Source: Achromobacter spanius (GTDB lineage: Bacteria; Pseudomonadota; Gammaproteobacteria; Burkholderiales; Burkholderiaceae_B). From it: a stretch of DNA of 64,000 nucleotides. The notes below the pieces were generated by a model, which saw only the letters and a program-made list of their open reading frames with translations, had not been told where the DNA came from and did not search any database. Below are positions 28,145 to 37,301 of this stretch, in pieces; position 1 is the stretch's first letter, and each line of letters begins with the position of its first letter. A program made the position numbers and the translations under genes. The stretch covers positions 2,356,001 to 2,420,000 of the forward strand of contig NZ_CP121261.1 in assembly GCF_029637605.1 (NCBI RefSeq), written 5' to 3'.

Positions 28145-29842
28145 ATGGAACGAATCTGGCACAAGAGCTATCCCGCGGGCGTTCCCGCGGAGATCGAGGT
28201 GGACGGCGTCACCACGCTGGTCACGGTCGTGCGGGACAGTTGCCGCTGCTACGCGGACAAGACCGCGTATCTGAGCATGGGCAAGTCCATCAGCTACGCC
28301 GAACTGGACGGGCTGACGCGCGACTTCGCCGCCTGGCTGCACGCGAATGGCCTGGGCAAAGGCGACCGCATCGCGCTCATGATGCCCAACCTGCTGCAAT
28401 ACCCCGTCTGCCTGTTCGGCGCCTTGCGCGCCGGGTGCATCGTGGTCAACTGCAACCCGCTCTACACGGCGCACGAGCTTGCACACCAGTTGGCGGACTC
28501 GGGCGCGCGTGCCATCGTGGTGGCGGACAATTTCGCGGCCACGGTGCAAAAAGCCCTGCCCGGCAGCGCGGTCGAACGCGTGCTGGTGACGTCCATCGGC
28601 GAAATGCTGGGCCCGCTGAAAGGCCGGCTGGTGGACTTCGTCATCCGCCGCGTCAAGCGCATGGTGCCGGCGTGGTCGCTGCCCGGTCACGTGCGCCTGG
28701 GCGATGCGCTGCGCGCGGGCCGCCAGGCGCCGTTTACTGAAGTGCCGCTGGACCAGCGCGACCTGGCCTGCCTGCAATACACGGGCGGCACCACCGGCGT
28801 GGCCAAGGCCGCGATGCTGTCGCACGGCAATCTGGTGGCCAACCTGAACCAGGCGCACGCCTGGATCAAGCCGCTGGTCAAGGATGGCGAAGAGTGCATC
28901 GTCACGGCCTTGCCGCTGTATCACATCTTTGCGCTGACGGCGAACTGCCTGACATTCATGAAGATAGGCGCCAGCAACCTGCTGATCATCAATCCGCGCG
29001 ACATTGCCGGGCTGATCAAGGAAATGAGCCTGGTGCCGTTTTCAGCGTTCACCGGCGTCAACACGCTGTTCAACGCACTGCTGAATCATCCGGACTTCGC
29101 CAAGCTGGATTTCTCGCGCTTGCGCCTGACGATGGGCGGAGGCATGGCGGTGCAGCGCGCCGTGGCCGACCGCTGGCGCGCGGTCACGGGCAAGTCGCTG
29201 GCACAGGCCTACGGGCTGACCGAGACCTCGCCCGCCGTCACGGTCAACCCGCTGGACGTCAAGGAATTCACCGGGTCGATCGGCCTGCCGGTGCCGTCCA
29301 CCGACATTTCCATCCGCAACGATGACGGCGTGGAACTGGGCCTGGGCGAAACGGGCGAGATCTGCGTGCGCGGCCCGCAGGTCACGCAGGGCTACTGGAA
29401 CCGTCCCGACGAAACCGCGCTGGTGCTGACCGCGGACGGCTACTTGCGCACGGGCGACATCGGCTACGTGGACCAGGACGGCTACGTGTTCCTGATCGAC
29501 CGCAAGAAAGACATGATCCTGGTGTCGGGCTTCAACGTGTATCCCAACGAGGTCGAGGACGCCGCCGCGCTGCATCCCGGCGTGCGCGAAGTGGCCGCGG
29601 TCGGCGTGCCGGACGAACGCTCGGGCGAAGTGGTCAAACTATATGTGATCCGCAAGGATCCCACGCTGGATGCCGAAACGCTGATCGCCCATTGCCGCAC
29701 GCAACTGACGGGCTACAAGGTGCCGCGCCAGGTAGAATTTCGCGATGACCTGCCACGCACCAACGTAGGCAAGATCCTGCGGCGGGAATTGAAACCCGAC
29801 GCCGCCCCGCAGGCGGAAAAGCAAAGCGTGGATCAGGGTTGA
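28145..29842 (+). CDS. fadD: Long-chain fatty-acid-CoA ligase
   Basis: Activates imported fatty acids to acyl-CoA with ATP. The 565-residue product shows the adenylate-forming signatures: P-loop YTGGTTGVAKAAMLSH (about 213-228), AYGLTETSPAV, YLRTGDIGYVDQDGYVFLID, and DRKKDMILVSGFNVYPNEVED, a FadD-type motif, with the C-terminal catalytic Lys in GKILRREL. It is the last gene of the island, 15 bp after the chalcone-isomerase-like gene. Repeat elements begin 24 bp after its stop. Confidence 0.94.
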   Translation: MERIWHKSYPAGVPAEIEVDGVTTLVTVVRDSCRCYADKTAYLSMGKSISYAELDGLTRDFAAWLHANGLGKGDRIALMMPNLLQYPVCLFGALRAGCIVVNCNPLYTAHELAHQLADSGARAIVVADNFAATVQKALPGSAVERVLVTSIGEMLGPLKGRLVDFVIRRVKRMVPAWSLPGHVRLGDALRAGRQAPFTEVPLDQRDLACLQYTGGTTGVAKAAMLSHGNLVANLNQAHAWIKPLVKDGEECIVTALPLYHIFALTANCLTFMKIGASNLLIINPRDIAGLIKEMSLVPFSAFTGVNTLFNALLNHPDFAKLDFSRLRLTMGGGMAVQRAVADRWRAVTGKSLAQAYGLTETSPAVTVNPLDVKEFTGSIGLPVPSTDISIRNDDGVELGLGETGEICVRGPQVTQGYWNRPDETALVLTADGYLRTGDIGYVDQDGYVFLIDRKKDMILVSGFNVYPNEVEDAAALHPGVREVAAVGVPDERSGEVVKLYVIRKDPTLDAETLIAHCRTQLTGYKVPRQVEFRDDLPRTNVGKILRRELKPDAAPQAEKQSVDQG

Positions 29843-29866
29843 AAACCCCCACGGCTAGCGCAACCC

Positions 29867-30330
29867 GTAGGATGGGTGCAGCGCGGCAAGGCAACAAAAA
29901 GAACGACACCCCCGATCGCGCGAAACCCATCAAGCAGCACCCCAATTCTTCCGCAGCCTTGCCAAATAGCAACCGCTGCAAGATGGGTTCCGCGCGATCA
30001 GCGCCAGGGGTTCTGGGCATGACCTTGCCGCGCTGCACCCATCCTACATGTCACGGCTGGCGCAACCCGTAGGATGGGTGCAGCGCGGCAAGGCAACAAA
30101 AAGAACGACACCACCGATCGCGCGAAACCCATCAAGCAGCCCCCCAATTCTTCCGCAGCCTTGCCACATAACAACCATTGCAAGATGGGTTCCGCGCGAT
30201 CAGCGCCAGGGGTTCTGGGCATGACCTTGCCGCGCTGCACCCATCCTACATGTCACGGCTGGCGCAACCCGTAGGATGGGTGCAGCGCGGCAAAGCAACA
30301 AAAAGAACGAAATCGCCGATTCTGGGCATC
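29867..30330. repeat. Two complete and one partial GTAG-ended inverted-repeat elements
   Basis: Complete elements of 181 bp lie at 29867-30047 and 30069-30249. Each is bounded by a perfect 25-bp inverted repeat that begins GTAGGATGGGTGCAGCGCGG and continues CAAGG. A third copy starts at 30271 and loses similarity near 30330. Internal parts are also self-complementary (GATCGCGCGAAACCCATC against GATGGGTTCCGCGCGATC). The elements belong to the same family as the 199-bp array near 10 kb but lie in the opposite orientation. The linker between copies is about 21 bp and the period is 202 bp. Confidence 0.93.
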
Positions 30331-30357
30331 TTGACCTCCTTCCTTGCCCTTCCCTCG

Positions 30358-31961
30358 CTACCACTGCCCGAAGAACACCCCCGCCCGCTTATGCGCGTTG
30401 GTGGCTTTCTCCACGGCTTCGTCGCTGATGGTGGTGCGCCGCTTGCCACGCAGCATCCAGTCCAACAAGCGCTGGCGCAGTTCCAGCCGTATCGCCGCAT
30501 GCGAGGCGCTGGTGCCCAGGTCCTGGAACTCATCCGGGTCGGCGTGCAGGTCAAACAGCTGCTCGGGCTCGTCCAGCCAGTACACATAGCGCCAACGGTC
30601 TGTGCGCACCGACCAGGCGCGCGCATTCTGCGGCGTCTTGCCGCGCAGGATGCGGGCCTGGCGGAAGCTGTAGTCCAGCTCCGAGAACACGCAGTCGCGC
30701 CATCCCGTGGTGGACGCAGCGCCGGATGCGATACCGGATGCAGAGCCCCCCCTAGACCATGCAGCAGCGTTTGCAATTCCCTGCCTTCCAGCCGATGCGA
30801 CGGCCCGGGCGTGCCCAAGGCGCGCAGCACCGTAGGCACCACGTCCACGCTTTCCACCATATCGTTCAAAACCTGCCCGCGCGTGGCATCGGCCGCCGCC
30901 GACGGGTCCATCACAATGAACGGCACGCGCTGCACGGTGTCGTAAAACAGTTCTTTTTCGCCCAGCCAGTGGTCGCCCAGGAAATCGCCGTGGTCGGCCG
31001 TGAACACGATCAGCGTGTTCTTCATCAGGCCCGCGCCTTCCATGTAGTCGAACAATCTGCCCAGGTGATCGTCCAGTTGCTGGATCAGCCCCTGGTACGC
31101 CGGCCGCACCACGCGCACGCATTCATCGCTGGAAAAGCTGACGCTCTCTTCCTGCTGGCGATAGGCGGCCACCACGGGGTGCGCGTTCGCCAGCTCTTCC
31201 TGGTTGCGTCGCACGGGCAGGCATTGGTCGGCGGTATAGCGCTGGTGATACGGGGCCGGCGCCATGTAGGGCCAGTGCGGCTTGACGTAGCTCAGGTGCA
31301 GCACCCAGGGCTGGCTGCCACGGCGTTGCATGAAGTCCAGCGCCTGATCCGTCATGTAAGCAGTTTCGGAATGCGCTTCGGCCACGCGCGACGGCAGATG
31401 CACGTTGCGCATGTTCCAGCCGCTGGCGATCTGGCCATTGGCGTCCACGCCCGCAATCACGTAATCGGTCCAGGGGTCGGCGCTGTCGTAGCCGTGGCGG
31501 CGCAGGAAGGCCGGATAGCCGCTTTCCTGACCAGGCGTGTGATGGCCGTCGTAGCGGTCCAGTTCCGTGAAGCCGCCTCGGCTGAGCAGCACGCCCAGCT
31601 CGGACGCGCCGTCGATGGCCAGCCGTTCCATGCCGGCCTTGTCGGGAATGATGTGGGTCTTGCCGGCCAGGGCCAGCTCGCGCCCCTGCCCCGCCAGATA
31701 TTCGCCCAGCGTAATCTCGTTGACCGACAGCGGCACGCGGTTCCAGGTAGCGCCGTGGCGCGAGGGGTAGCGGCCCGTGTAGTAGCTCATGCGCGACGGG
31801 CCGCACACGCCGGAATTCACGAAGGCGCGGTCAAAGCGCACGCCGCGCGCCGCCAGCGCATCCAGGCTGGGCGTTTGCAAATAAGGATGGCCATAGCAGC
31901 CAAGGTGATCCGCCCGCAACTGGTCGGCCATGATGAACAACACATTCTGCACCGTGCTCAT
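30358..31961 (-). pseudogene. Sulfatase-family hydrolase, frameshifted near its 3' end
   Basis: Alkaline-phosphatase-superfamily sulfatase. Metal and active-site motifs are intact in the first about 400 codons: MADQLRADHLG (11-21), the formylglycine signature Cys53-Gly-Pro-Ser-Arg, KPHWPYMAP and FTADHGDFLGDH. The frame then breaks at a run of seven C (30746-30752 on the + strand). The remaining conserved part (FSELDYSFRQARI, WRYVYWLDEPEQLFDLHADP and a C-terminal tail to 30358) continues in another frame. Restoring the frame needs one extra base or two fewer and gives about 534 residues. It may be a true disrupted gene, a slippage switch or a sequencing error. It lies 8 bp after the Bug receptor gene, and the pair probably served uptake and hydrolysis of a sulfate or phosphonate ester. 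Confidence 0.85.
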
Positions 31962-31969
31962 TGCCGCCC

Positions 31970-32956
31970 CTATTGCGTGGCCGTGAAGCCGGAGTCGCGC
32001 ACCACCGGTTCCCATTGCTTGCGGTAGGCGTCCAGCGCCTTGGCGGTGCCGGCTGCATCCTGCGACACCGGTTCCAGGTATACGCTGCGCACGGCCTTTT
32101 CCATGGCGGGGTCACGCAGAATGGCGGCGATGTCCGCGCCCAGGCGATCAGCCTTGGCCTTGGGCATGGCGGCGGGCGCGAAGAAGGCGTTCCAGCCGTC
32201 GGCGGCCAGGTCCACGCCGCTTTCCTTGAAAGTGGGCACGTCTTGCAGATCGGCATCGCGTGTGTCGCCGGACGTGGCCAGGATGCGGATCTTGCCGGCG
32301 CGGTGCTGCGGCAGCAGGGTGTCCAGCGTGTCGATGCCTTGCGGCAGAATGCCGCCGATCAGTTCAGAGATCAACGGCGCGGACCCGCGATAGCCAATCA
32401 CTTCCGGATCCTGCTTGATCTCGCGGCCCAGCATCAGCGCGAAGAAGTGCGGCAGGCTGCCGGTGGCCGGCACGCCCACCGTGAACTGCTTGGGGTTGGC
32501 GCGCAGCCACTCGCGCAGGGCGGGCACGTCCTTGATGGGCGAGCTGGCCGGCACGGCCAGGGCAAACTTGTAGCGGCTGACCAGCGACACCGGCGTAAAG
32601 TCGCGCTTGGCGTCATACCCGGGTTGGGCGTAGACCAGCGGCGCCACGACCATGACGGCGGGGTTGGCCAGCATCAGCACGTTCTGCTCGGCCGGCGCCG
32701 CATGCAGCGTCTGCGCCGCGATGCGCCCGCCCGCGCCGGTCTTGTTTTCAACCACCACCGGCACGCCCAAGCGGTCCTTCAGGCGGTCCGCCACCAGCCG
32801 CGCGATGCGGTCTGAGCTGCCGCCCGGGGGGTAGCCGACCACGATCGTCAAGTTGCCGTCCAGCGGCGCCTGCTGCGCACAGGCCAACGAGGCCCCCGTG
32901 GCCATGACCGTGGCCACGATGGCTTTTACCATCCATCCCTTGGTCCATTGATGCAT
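31970..32956 (-). CDS. Bug-family periplasmic solute-binding receptor
   Basis: The 328-residue product has a signal peptide (1 to about 27, ending SLACA-QQA) and the Bug/TctC fold: IVVGYPPGGSSDRIARLVAD, VVVENKTGAGGRIAAQ and VGVPATGSLPHFFALML. Bug receptors bind carboxylates for tripartite transporters and are greatly expanded in Bordetella and Achromobacter; most act without a neighbouring transporter, as here. AGGAGA precedes ATG 32956. It is the first gene of a two-gene unit with the sulfatase, divergent from a MarR regulator. Confidence 0.92.
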   Translation of the reverse strand: MHQWTKGWMVKAIVATVMATGASLACAQQAPLDGNLTIVVGYPPGGSSDRIARLVADRLKDRLGVPVVVENKTGAGGRIAAQTLHAAPAEQNVLMLANPAVMVVAPLVYAQPGYDAKRDFTPVSLVSRYKFALAVPASSPIKDVPALREWLRANPKQFTVGVPATGSLPHFFALMLGREIKQDPEVIGYRGSAPLISELIGGILPQGIDTLDTLLPQHRAGKIRILATSGDTRDADLQDVPTFKESGVDLAADGWNAFFAPAAMPKAKADRLGADIAAILRDPAMEKAVRSVYLEPVSQDAAGTAKALDAYRKQWEPVVRDSGFTATQ

Positions 32957-33037
32957 CGTCTTCTCCTATGGACAGTGGCCCGCTGTCGGTTATGGTTCTG
33001 TCTGCCTGGCCAAACCTCAAATAAGCAGAATCAATGT

Positions 33038-33055
33038 AGCAACGCGGCCGTTGCT
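33038..33055. promoter_or_regulatory. Candidate MarR operator in the divergent promoter region
   Basis: AGCAACGCGGCCGTTGCT is an inverted repeat with 7-bp arms and a 4-bp centre, midway between the divergent Bug and MarR genes. Position and symmetry suit a MarR-family binding site controlling both directions. Binding is inferred. Confidence 0.42.
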
Positions 33056-33138
33056 TGATCTAATCCAGGACTTTCGATAACGATATGCAGCACGCGCCGC
33101 GCGGGACGCGGCCCGCACTGCGGCAAGGAGGAGACGCC

Positions 33139-33726
33139 ATGCCAACCCGCCTGATACCCGATCGGCCCCCGACAGAGCAGACCGCATCACAGCAGACCGC
33201 ATCAGGGCTGCCCGCATCCGACCCGCCTCCTCATCTATCCGACATGCTGATGTACCGGCTGTACCAGGCATGGTCGCAGTCCAACCCGGTTTTCGTGCGG
33301 CTATGTGAAGGCCGTTTCGGCATCACGCGCCGGGAATGGCGCATTCTGGCCTGCGCCATCGAAGGCGGCGTGATGAACTCGGCCGAGCTGGCGGCCGCCG
33401 CCAAGCTGGATCTTGCCCGCACATCACGCACGCTGGGCGCGCTGTGTGCGAAGGGCTGGTTGCGACGTCTGCACGACAGCAGCGACCGCCGCGTGGTGCG
33501 GGTCGAGGCCACCGCCGAGGGCCAGGCCCGTTATCAGGCGCTGCTGCCCGAAGTCTTGCGGCTGAACGCGCTGCTGGTGCAGGATTTGAGCGACAGCGAG
33601 GTTGCCCTGCTGCGCGACTTTCTGGGCCGCATTGAGCAGCGCGGCCGGCGCATGGCTGAAGACAATATCGTGGCGGACAAGGCCAGCCGCCGCGAGGGCG
33701 GGACCCGGCGCGCGCAGTATGCGTAA
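33139..33726 (+). CDS. MarR-family transcriptional regulator
   Basis: The 195-residue product has a disordered N-terminal 35 residues followed by a MarR winged-helix domain: GITRREWRILACAIEGG, MNSAELAAAAKLDLARTSRTL (recognition region) and the wing RRLHDSSDRRVVRVEAT, ending in a dimer helix. AGGAGG lies 8 bp upstream of ATG 33139, which decides the start against an open frame from 33085. It is divergent from the Bug/sulfatase genes, so it probably controls them in response to their substrate. Confidence 0.88.
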   Translation: MPTRLIPDRPPTEQTASQQTASGLPASDPPPHLSDMLMYRLYQAWSQSNPVFVRLCEGRFGITRREWRILACAIEGGVMNSAELAAAAKLDLARTSRTLGALCAKGWLRRLHDSSDRRVVRVEATAEGQARYQALLPEVLRLNALLVQDLSDSEVALLRDFLGRIEQRGRRMAEDNIVADKASRREGGTRRAQYA

Positions 33727-33830
33727 GGCATGGGTGTCGCGCCGGTCCAACAATCCAGCAGGGCAGGCGCCGCCTGAAAACCCTGCGGCAAGCTGCTGAA
33801 AAAAAAGGCTTTTACCTGTCCGAACGTGGT

Positions 33831-33857
33831 GGCCTGCATGGTTTGCAGGCCTTTTTT
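33831..33857 (+). terminator. Rho-independent terminator after the MarR gene
   Basis: GGCCTGC, a 7-nt loop and GCAGGCC are followed by six T. The hairpin lies about 100 bp after the MarR stop and before the TonB receptor promoter. Confidence 0.85.
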
Positions 33858-33903
33858 ACATCTGGGATTGCCCCGGCGCCTAGTCGCGCGGACGCAGCGC
33901 AAT

Positions 33904-33918
33904 TAATAATAATTATCG
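33904..33918. promoter_or_regulatory. Fur-box-like site
   Basis: TAATAATAATTATCG matches the 7-1-7 Fur motif TGATAATnATTATCA at 12 of 14 defined positions. It lies 50 bp upstream of a siderophore receptor gene, where iron repression is expected. Confidence 0.62.
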
Positions 33919-33967
33919 TTGCCATTCCTATATGTAATCAGCGACCACCGCGTCGCAGGGGACTCAT

Positions 33968-36091
33968 TTGAAACGCCATCCAACCCGGGCTACCCGCCGC
34001 GCGCGCCCGCAGACCCTATTGCCCGCCGCCGCGCTGGCCGCCTGCCTGGGCGCCACGGCCCACGCCCAAACCGCCCCCGCCGCCGGCCCCACCACCGTGC
34101 TGCCCGCCGTGCAGGTGACCGGCACGGCCGAAGCCGCCACCGGCCCGGTCGCGGGCTATGTGGCCACGCGCAGCGCAACCGGCACCAAGACCGACACCCC
34201 CCTGTCAGAAACGCCGCAGGCCATCACGGTGATTCCGCGCGATCAGATCGTGGACCAGGGCGCGCAGAACGTGCAGGACGCCATGAACTACGCCGCTGGC
34301 GTGCGCCCCAACGCCTACGGCGTGGACAACCGCGGCGACTACGTCCGCATTCGCGGCGTGGAACCGGCGCAGTACCTGGACGGCTTGCGCCAGTTCTTCA
34401 ACTACAACAACCCGCGCACCGAGGTCTACGGCATGGAACGCGTGGAAGTGCTGCGCGGCCCCTCGTCGATGCTGTACGGACAGGGCAGCACCGGCGGCAT
34501 CGTCAACCTGGTCAGCAAGCGTCCGCAAGCCGAAGCGCAACGCGAGATCGGCGTGGTGCTGGGCAACGACAACCGCCGCGAAATCCATACCGACCTGACC
34601 GGCCCGGTGACGGAAGACGGGCAATGGCTATACCGCGTGGTGGCCGTGGGCCGCGACAGCGACACCCAGGTGCAGTATGCGCAGGACGACCGCCTGATGT
34701 TGGCGCCGTCGCTCACGTGGCGGCCCAGCGCCGCCACCTCGCTGACCTTGCAGGCGCTGTGGCAAAAGGACAAGGCCGGCACCACGCAGTCGTTCCTGCC
34801 CTGGAGCGGGTCGGTGCAAGAGAACCCGAACGGCCGCATCCCCACCCGCCGCTTCGTCAGCGAGCCGGGCTGGGACGCCTACGACACCGAACAATTCAGC
34901 GTGGGCTGGCTGTTTGAACACCAGTTCAACGACACCTGGAAATTCCGCCAGAATTTCCGCAACACGGTCAGCCGCGTGGACTACCAATCGCTGTACCCGA
35001 ACGTCTACGGCGAGCGCCGTGGCGATTCCTATATCGATGCCGCCCAGACCACCACGGACCGCTACTTCTACGTCAACAAGCCGCGCATGCGCACGCTGCT
35101 GGCCGATCAGAACATAGAAGGCAAGCTCAACTGGGGCCGCACCGAGCACACCGTCATCCTGGGCATGGACTATTCGCACTACCGCGAAACCAGCCAGACG
35201 GCATCTGGCCTGGGCGCGCCGCTGAACCTGTACCACCCTGTGTACGGCAACCTGCCGGAATATGAACTGTCGGACACGCCCAAGCAAAAGCAGCAGCAAC
35301 TGGGCTTCTACGCGCAAGACCAGATCAAGTTCGACAAGAACTGGATCTTCCTGGCGGGCATCCGCCGCGACCGCGCCGACAACCGCATCGACGGCCAGGA
35401 CAAGGAAACCGACTACGCCACCACCAAGCGCTTCGGCCTGATGTACGCGGCCGACAACGGCTGGTCGCCCTACCTGAGCTACAGCGAATCGTTCACGCCG
35501 ATTGCCGGATCGAACTTCTACAACGAACGCTACAAGCCCATGCGCGGCAAACAGGTCGAGGCCGGCATCAAGTACATGCCCCGCGACGCCGACATCGAGT
35601 TCACCGCCGCCGCCTACGACCTGCGCGAAAAGAACCGCCAGACCAACGACCCCGAAAACCCCAACAACCAGATCCAGGCTGGCAAGACGCGCACGCGCGG
35701 CGTTGAACTGGAGCTGCGCGGCCGCGTCACCAAGAACGTGGACGTGATCGCCAACTACATCTACACCGATGTCGACCCGCAACTGGAAGGCTTGCCCAAG
35801 CACATGGCGTCGTTGTGGAGCAAGTACCGCTTTGCGCTGGCCGGCCAACCCGGCTTCGCGGTGGGCGCGGGCGTGCGCTACCTGACGGCCTTCCGCGATG
35901 GCGGCGCACCGGAAACGCCCGCCGTCACGCTGTTTGACGCCATGGTCAGCTACGACAATGGCCCGTGGCGCTATGCCTTGAACGTCAACAACATCGCCGA
36001 CCGCACCTATGAAACGGTCTGCCTGGACCGGGGCGACTGCTTCTACGGCGCGCGCCGCACGGTCATGCTGAGCGGGGCGTACCGCTTCTGA
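33968..36091 (+). CDS. TonB-dependent siderophore receptor
   Basis: Outer-membrane ferric-siderophore importer of 707 residues. A signal peptide (to about 35, ending AHA-Q) is followed by the plug domain (PLSETPQAITVIPRDQI, VRIRGVEPAQYLDGLRQF, VEVLRGPSSMLYGQGSTGGI) and a 22-strand-type barrel ending in the aromatic AYRF. No N-terminal signalling (STN) domain is present, so it does not use FecR-type regulation. The layout resembles FoxA/FhuA hydroxamate receptors, but the ligand cannot be fixed. It starts with TTG 33968 behind AGGGGAC. A Fur-like box upstream predicts expression under iron limitation. No siderophore biosynthesis genes are nearby. Confidence 0.93.
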   Translation: MKRHPTRATRRARPQTLLPAAALAACLGATAHAQTAPAAGPTTVLPAVQVTGTAEAATGPVAGYVATRSATGTKTDTPLSETPQAITVIPRDQIVDQGAQNVQDAMNYAAGVRPNAYGVDNRGDYVRIRGVEPAQYLDGLRQFFNYNNPRTEVYGMERVEVLRGPSSMLYGQGSTGGIVNLVSKRPQAEAQREIGVVLGNDNRREIHTDLTGPVTEDGQWLYRVVAVGRDSDTQVQYAQDDRLMLAPSLTWRPSAATSLTLQALWQKDKAGTTQSFLPWSGSVQENPNGRIPTRRFVSEPGWDAYDTEQFSVGWLFEHQFNDTWKFRQNFRNTVSRVDYQSLYPNVYGERRGDSYIDAAQTTTDRYFYVNKPRMRTLLADQNIEGKLNWGRTEHTVILGMDYSHYRETSQTASGLGAPLNLYHPVYGNLPEYELSDTPKQKQQQLGFYAQDQIKFDKNWIFLAGIRRDRADNRIDGQDKETDYATTKRFGLMYAADNGWSPYLSYSESFTPIAGSNFYNERYKPMRGKQVEAGIKYMPRDADIEFTAAAYDLREKNRQTNDPENPNNQIQAGKTRTRGVELELRGRVTKNVDVIANYIYTDVDPQLEGLPKHMASLWSKYRFALAGQPGFAVGAGVRYLTAFRDGGAPETPAVTLFDAMVSYDNGPWRYALNVNNIADRTYETVCLDRGDCFYGARRTVMLSGAYRF

Positions 36092-36152
36092 TCCAACGCG
36101 GCGCAGGCCGCCGCCCTTCCGCCCCCTATATCGACCCTCCAGGACGGAGAAA

Positions 36153-36179
36153 CCTGTACGTACAGGCAGTACGTACAGG
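36153..36179. promoter_or_regulatory. Tandem palindromic operator candidate for the GntR regulator
   Basis: CCTGTACGTACAGG (36153-36166) is a perfect 14-bp palindrome. An 11-of-12 copy of its core, AGTACGTACAGG, follows 13 bp later (36168-36179), and a further GTGTAC comes next. The sites lie about 90-110 bp upstream of the permease start. GntR/UTRA regulators bind short palindromes, and one is encoded in this operon, so autoregulation is likely. Confidence 0.55.
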
Positions 36180-36266
36180 TGTACACTAGCGGTTTTTCAA
36201 CCCCCACTGACAGACGCGCCCACGAACGTCTGCAATCCACCAGAACCGTCCTGGAGACTTACGCAA

Positions 36267-37301
36267 GTGTCGACCACCGCTTCTTCCCGTTCGCCTTTTT
36301 TTGGCACCATGCAGAAAATCCCCGGTGGATTGATGCTCGTGCCGCTGATCCTGGGTTCCCTGATCGGCACCTTCGCCCCTGATGCGCTTGCCATCGGCGG
36401 CTTTACCACCGCCCTCTTCAAGAACAGCGCCCTGCCGCTGATCGCCCTGCTGATCTTCGCGACCGGCACGCAAGTCAACGCCCGCACCGGCGGCCCCATC
36501 CTGGCTACCGCCGGCACCCTGCTGCTGATGAAGACGCTGGTGCCCGCCACCCTGATCATCATCCTGGGCAGCTATGTGGGCCTGGACGGCGTGATGGGCG
36601 TGTCGATCCTGGCCTTGCTGGCCGCGTTCGACAACAGCAACGGCGGCCTGTGGCTGGCCTACACCGGCCAGTACGGTGACGCCCGCGACCGTGGCGCCTA
36701 CGTTGCCAGCGCGGTCAACGACGGCCCCTTCTTCAGCCTGCTGTTCCTGGGCGCCTCGGGCCTGGCCGATATTCCGATGATTGCCCTGGTGGCCGCGCTG
36801 GTGCCGTTCCTGCTGGGCGTGGTGGTCGGCAACCTGGACCCGAAGTGGCGCGACGTGCTCAAGCCCGTGCCCAACATCGTGATCCCGTTCTTCGCCTTCG
36901 CGCTGGGCACCGGCATCAACCTGGGCGCGGTCGTCAGCGGCGGCATGAGCGGCCTGATCCTGGGCCTGATCATCAGCCCCATCACCGGCGGCCTGGTCTA
37001 CCTGGGCTATCGCCTGATTCTGCGCCGTGGCGGCAAGAGCGGCCTGGGCTTCGCGGCCGGCACGACGGCTGGCAACGCCATCGCCACGCCCGCCGTGGTC
37101 GCGGCGGCCGACCCCAACTTCCAGCAATACGTGTCGACCGCCACCGCGCAGGTTGCCGCCTGCGTGCTGATCAGTTCGATCCTGGCGCCGATGCTGGCCT
37201 CGTACTTCCTCAAGCGCGCAGGTGAACTCAAGTCCGAAGACGCCGATGCGGACGGCAGCGCCACGCCGACGTTGGCCAGCGCGCGCGGAGAGGCGCTTTG
37301 A
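36267..37301 (+). CDS. kdgT: 2-Keto-3-deoxygluconate-permease-type transporter
   Basis: Inner-membrane permease of 344 residues with about 10 helices and the KdgT family pattern: GGLMLVPLILGSLIGTF, a FATGTQVN segment and ALLAAFDNSNGGLWLAYTGQYG. The family imports sugar acids by proton symport. Because the next genes are a C4 sugar-acid kinase and a PdxA2-like dehydrogenase, the physiological substrate is probably threonate, erythronate or a similar acid rather than 2-keto-3-deoxygluconate. It begins with GTG 36267 behind GGAG. The stop overlaps the kinase start by 4 bp. Confidence 0.88.
   Translation: MSTTASSRSPFFGTMQKIPGGLMLVPLILGSLIGTFAPDALAIGGFTTALFKNSALPLIALLIFATGTQVNARTGGPILATAGTLLLMKTLVPATLIIILGSYVGLDGVMGVSILALLAAFDNSNGGLWLAYTGQYGDARDRGAYVASAVNDGPFFSLLFLGASGLADIPMIALVAALVPFLLGVVVGNLDPKWRDVLKPVPNIVIPFFAFALGTGINLGAVVSGGMSGLILGLIISPITGGLVYLGYRLILRRGGKSGLGFAAGTTAGNAIATPAVVAAADPNFQQYVSTATAQVAACVLISSILAPMLASYFLKRAGELKSEDADADGSATPTLASARGEAL

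Noticed and set aside
30759..32027. 422-codon + strand frame
   Set aside because: Antisense to the sulfatase gene, whose catalytic motifs are clear on the - strand.
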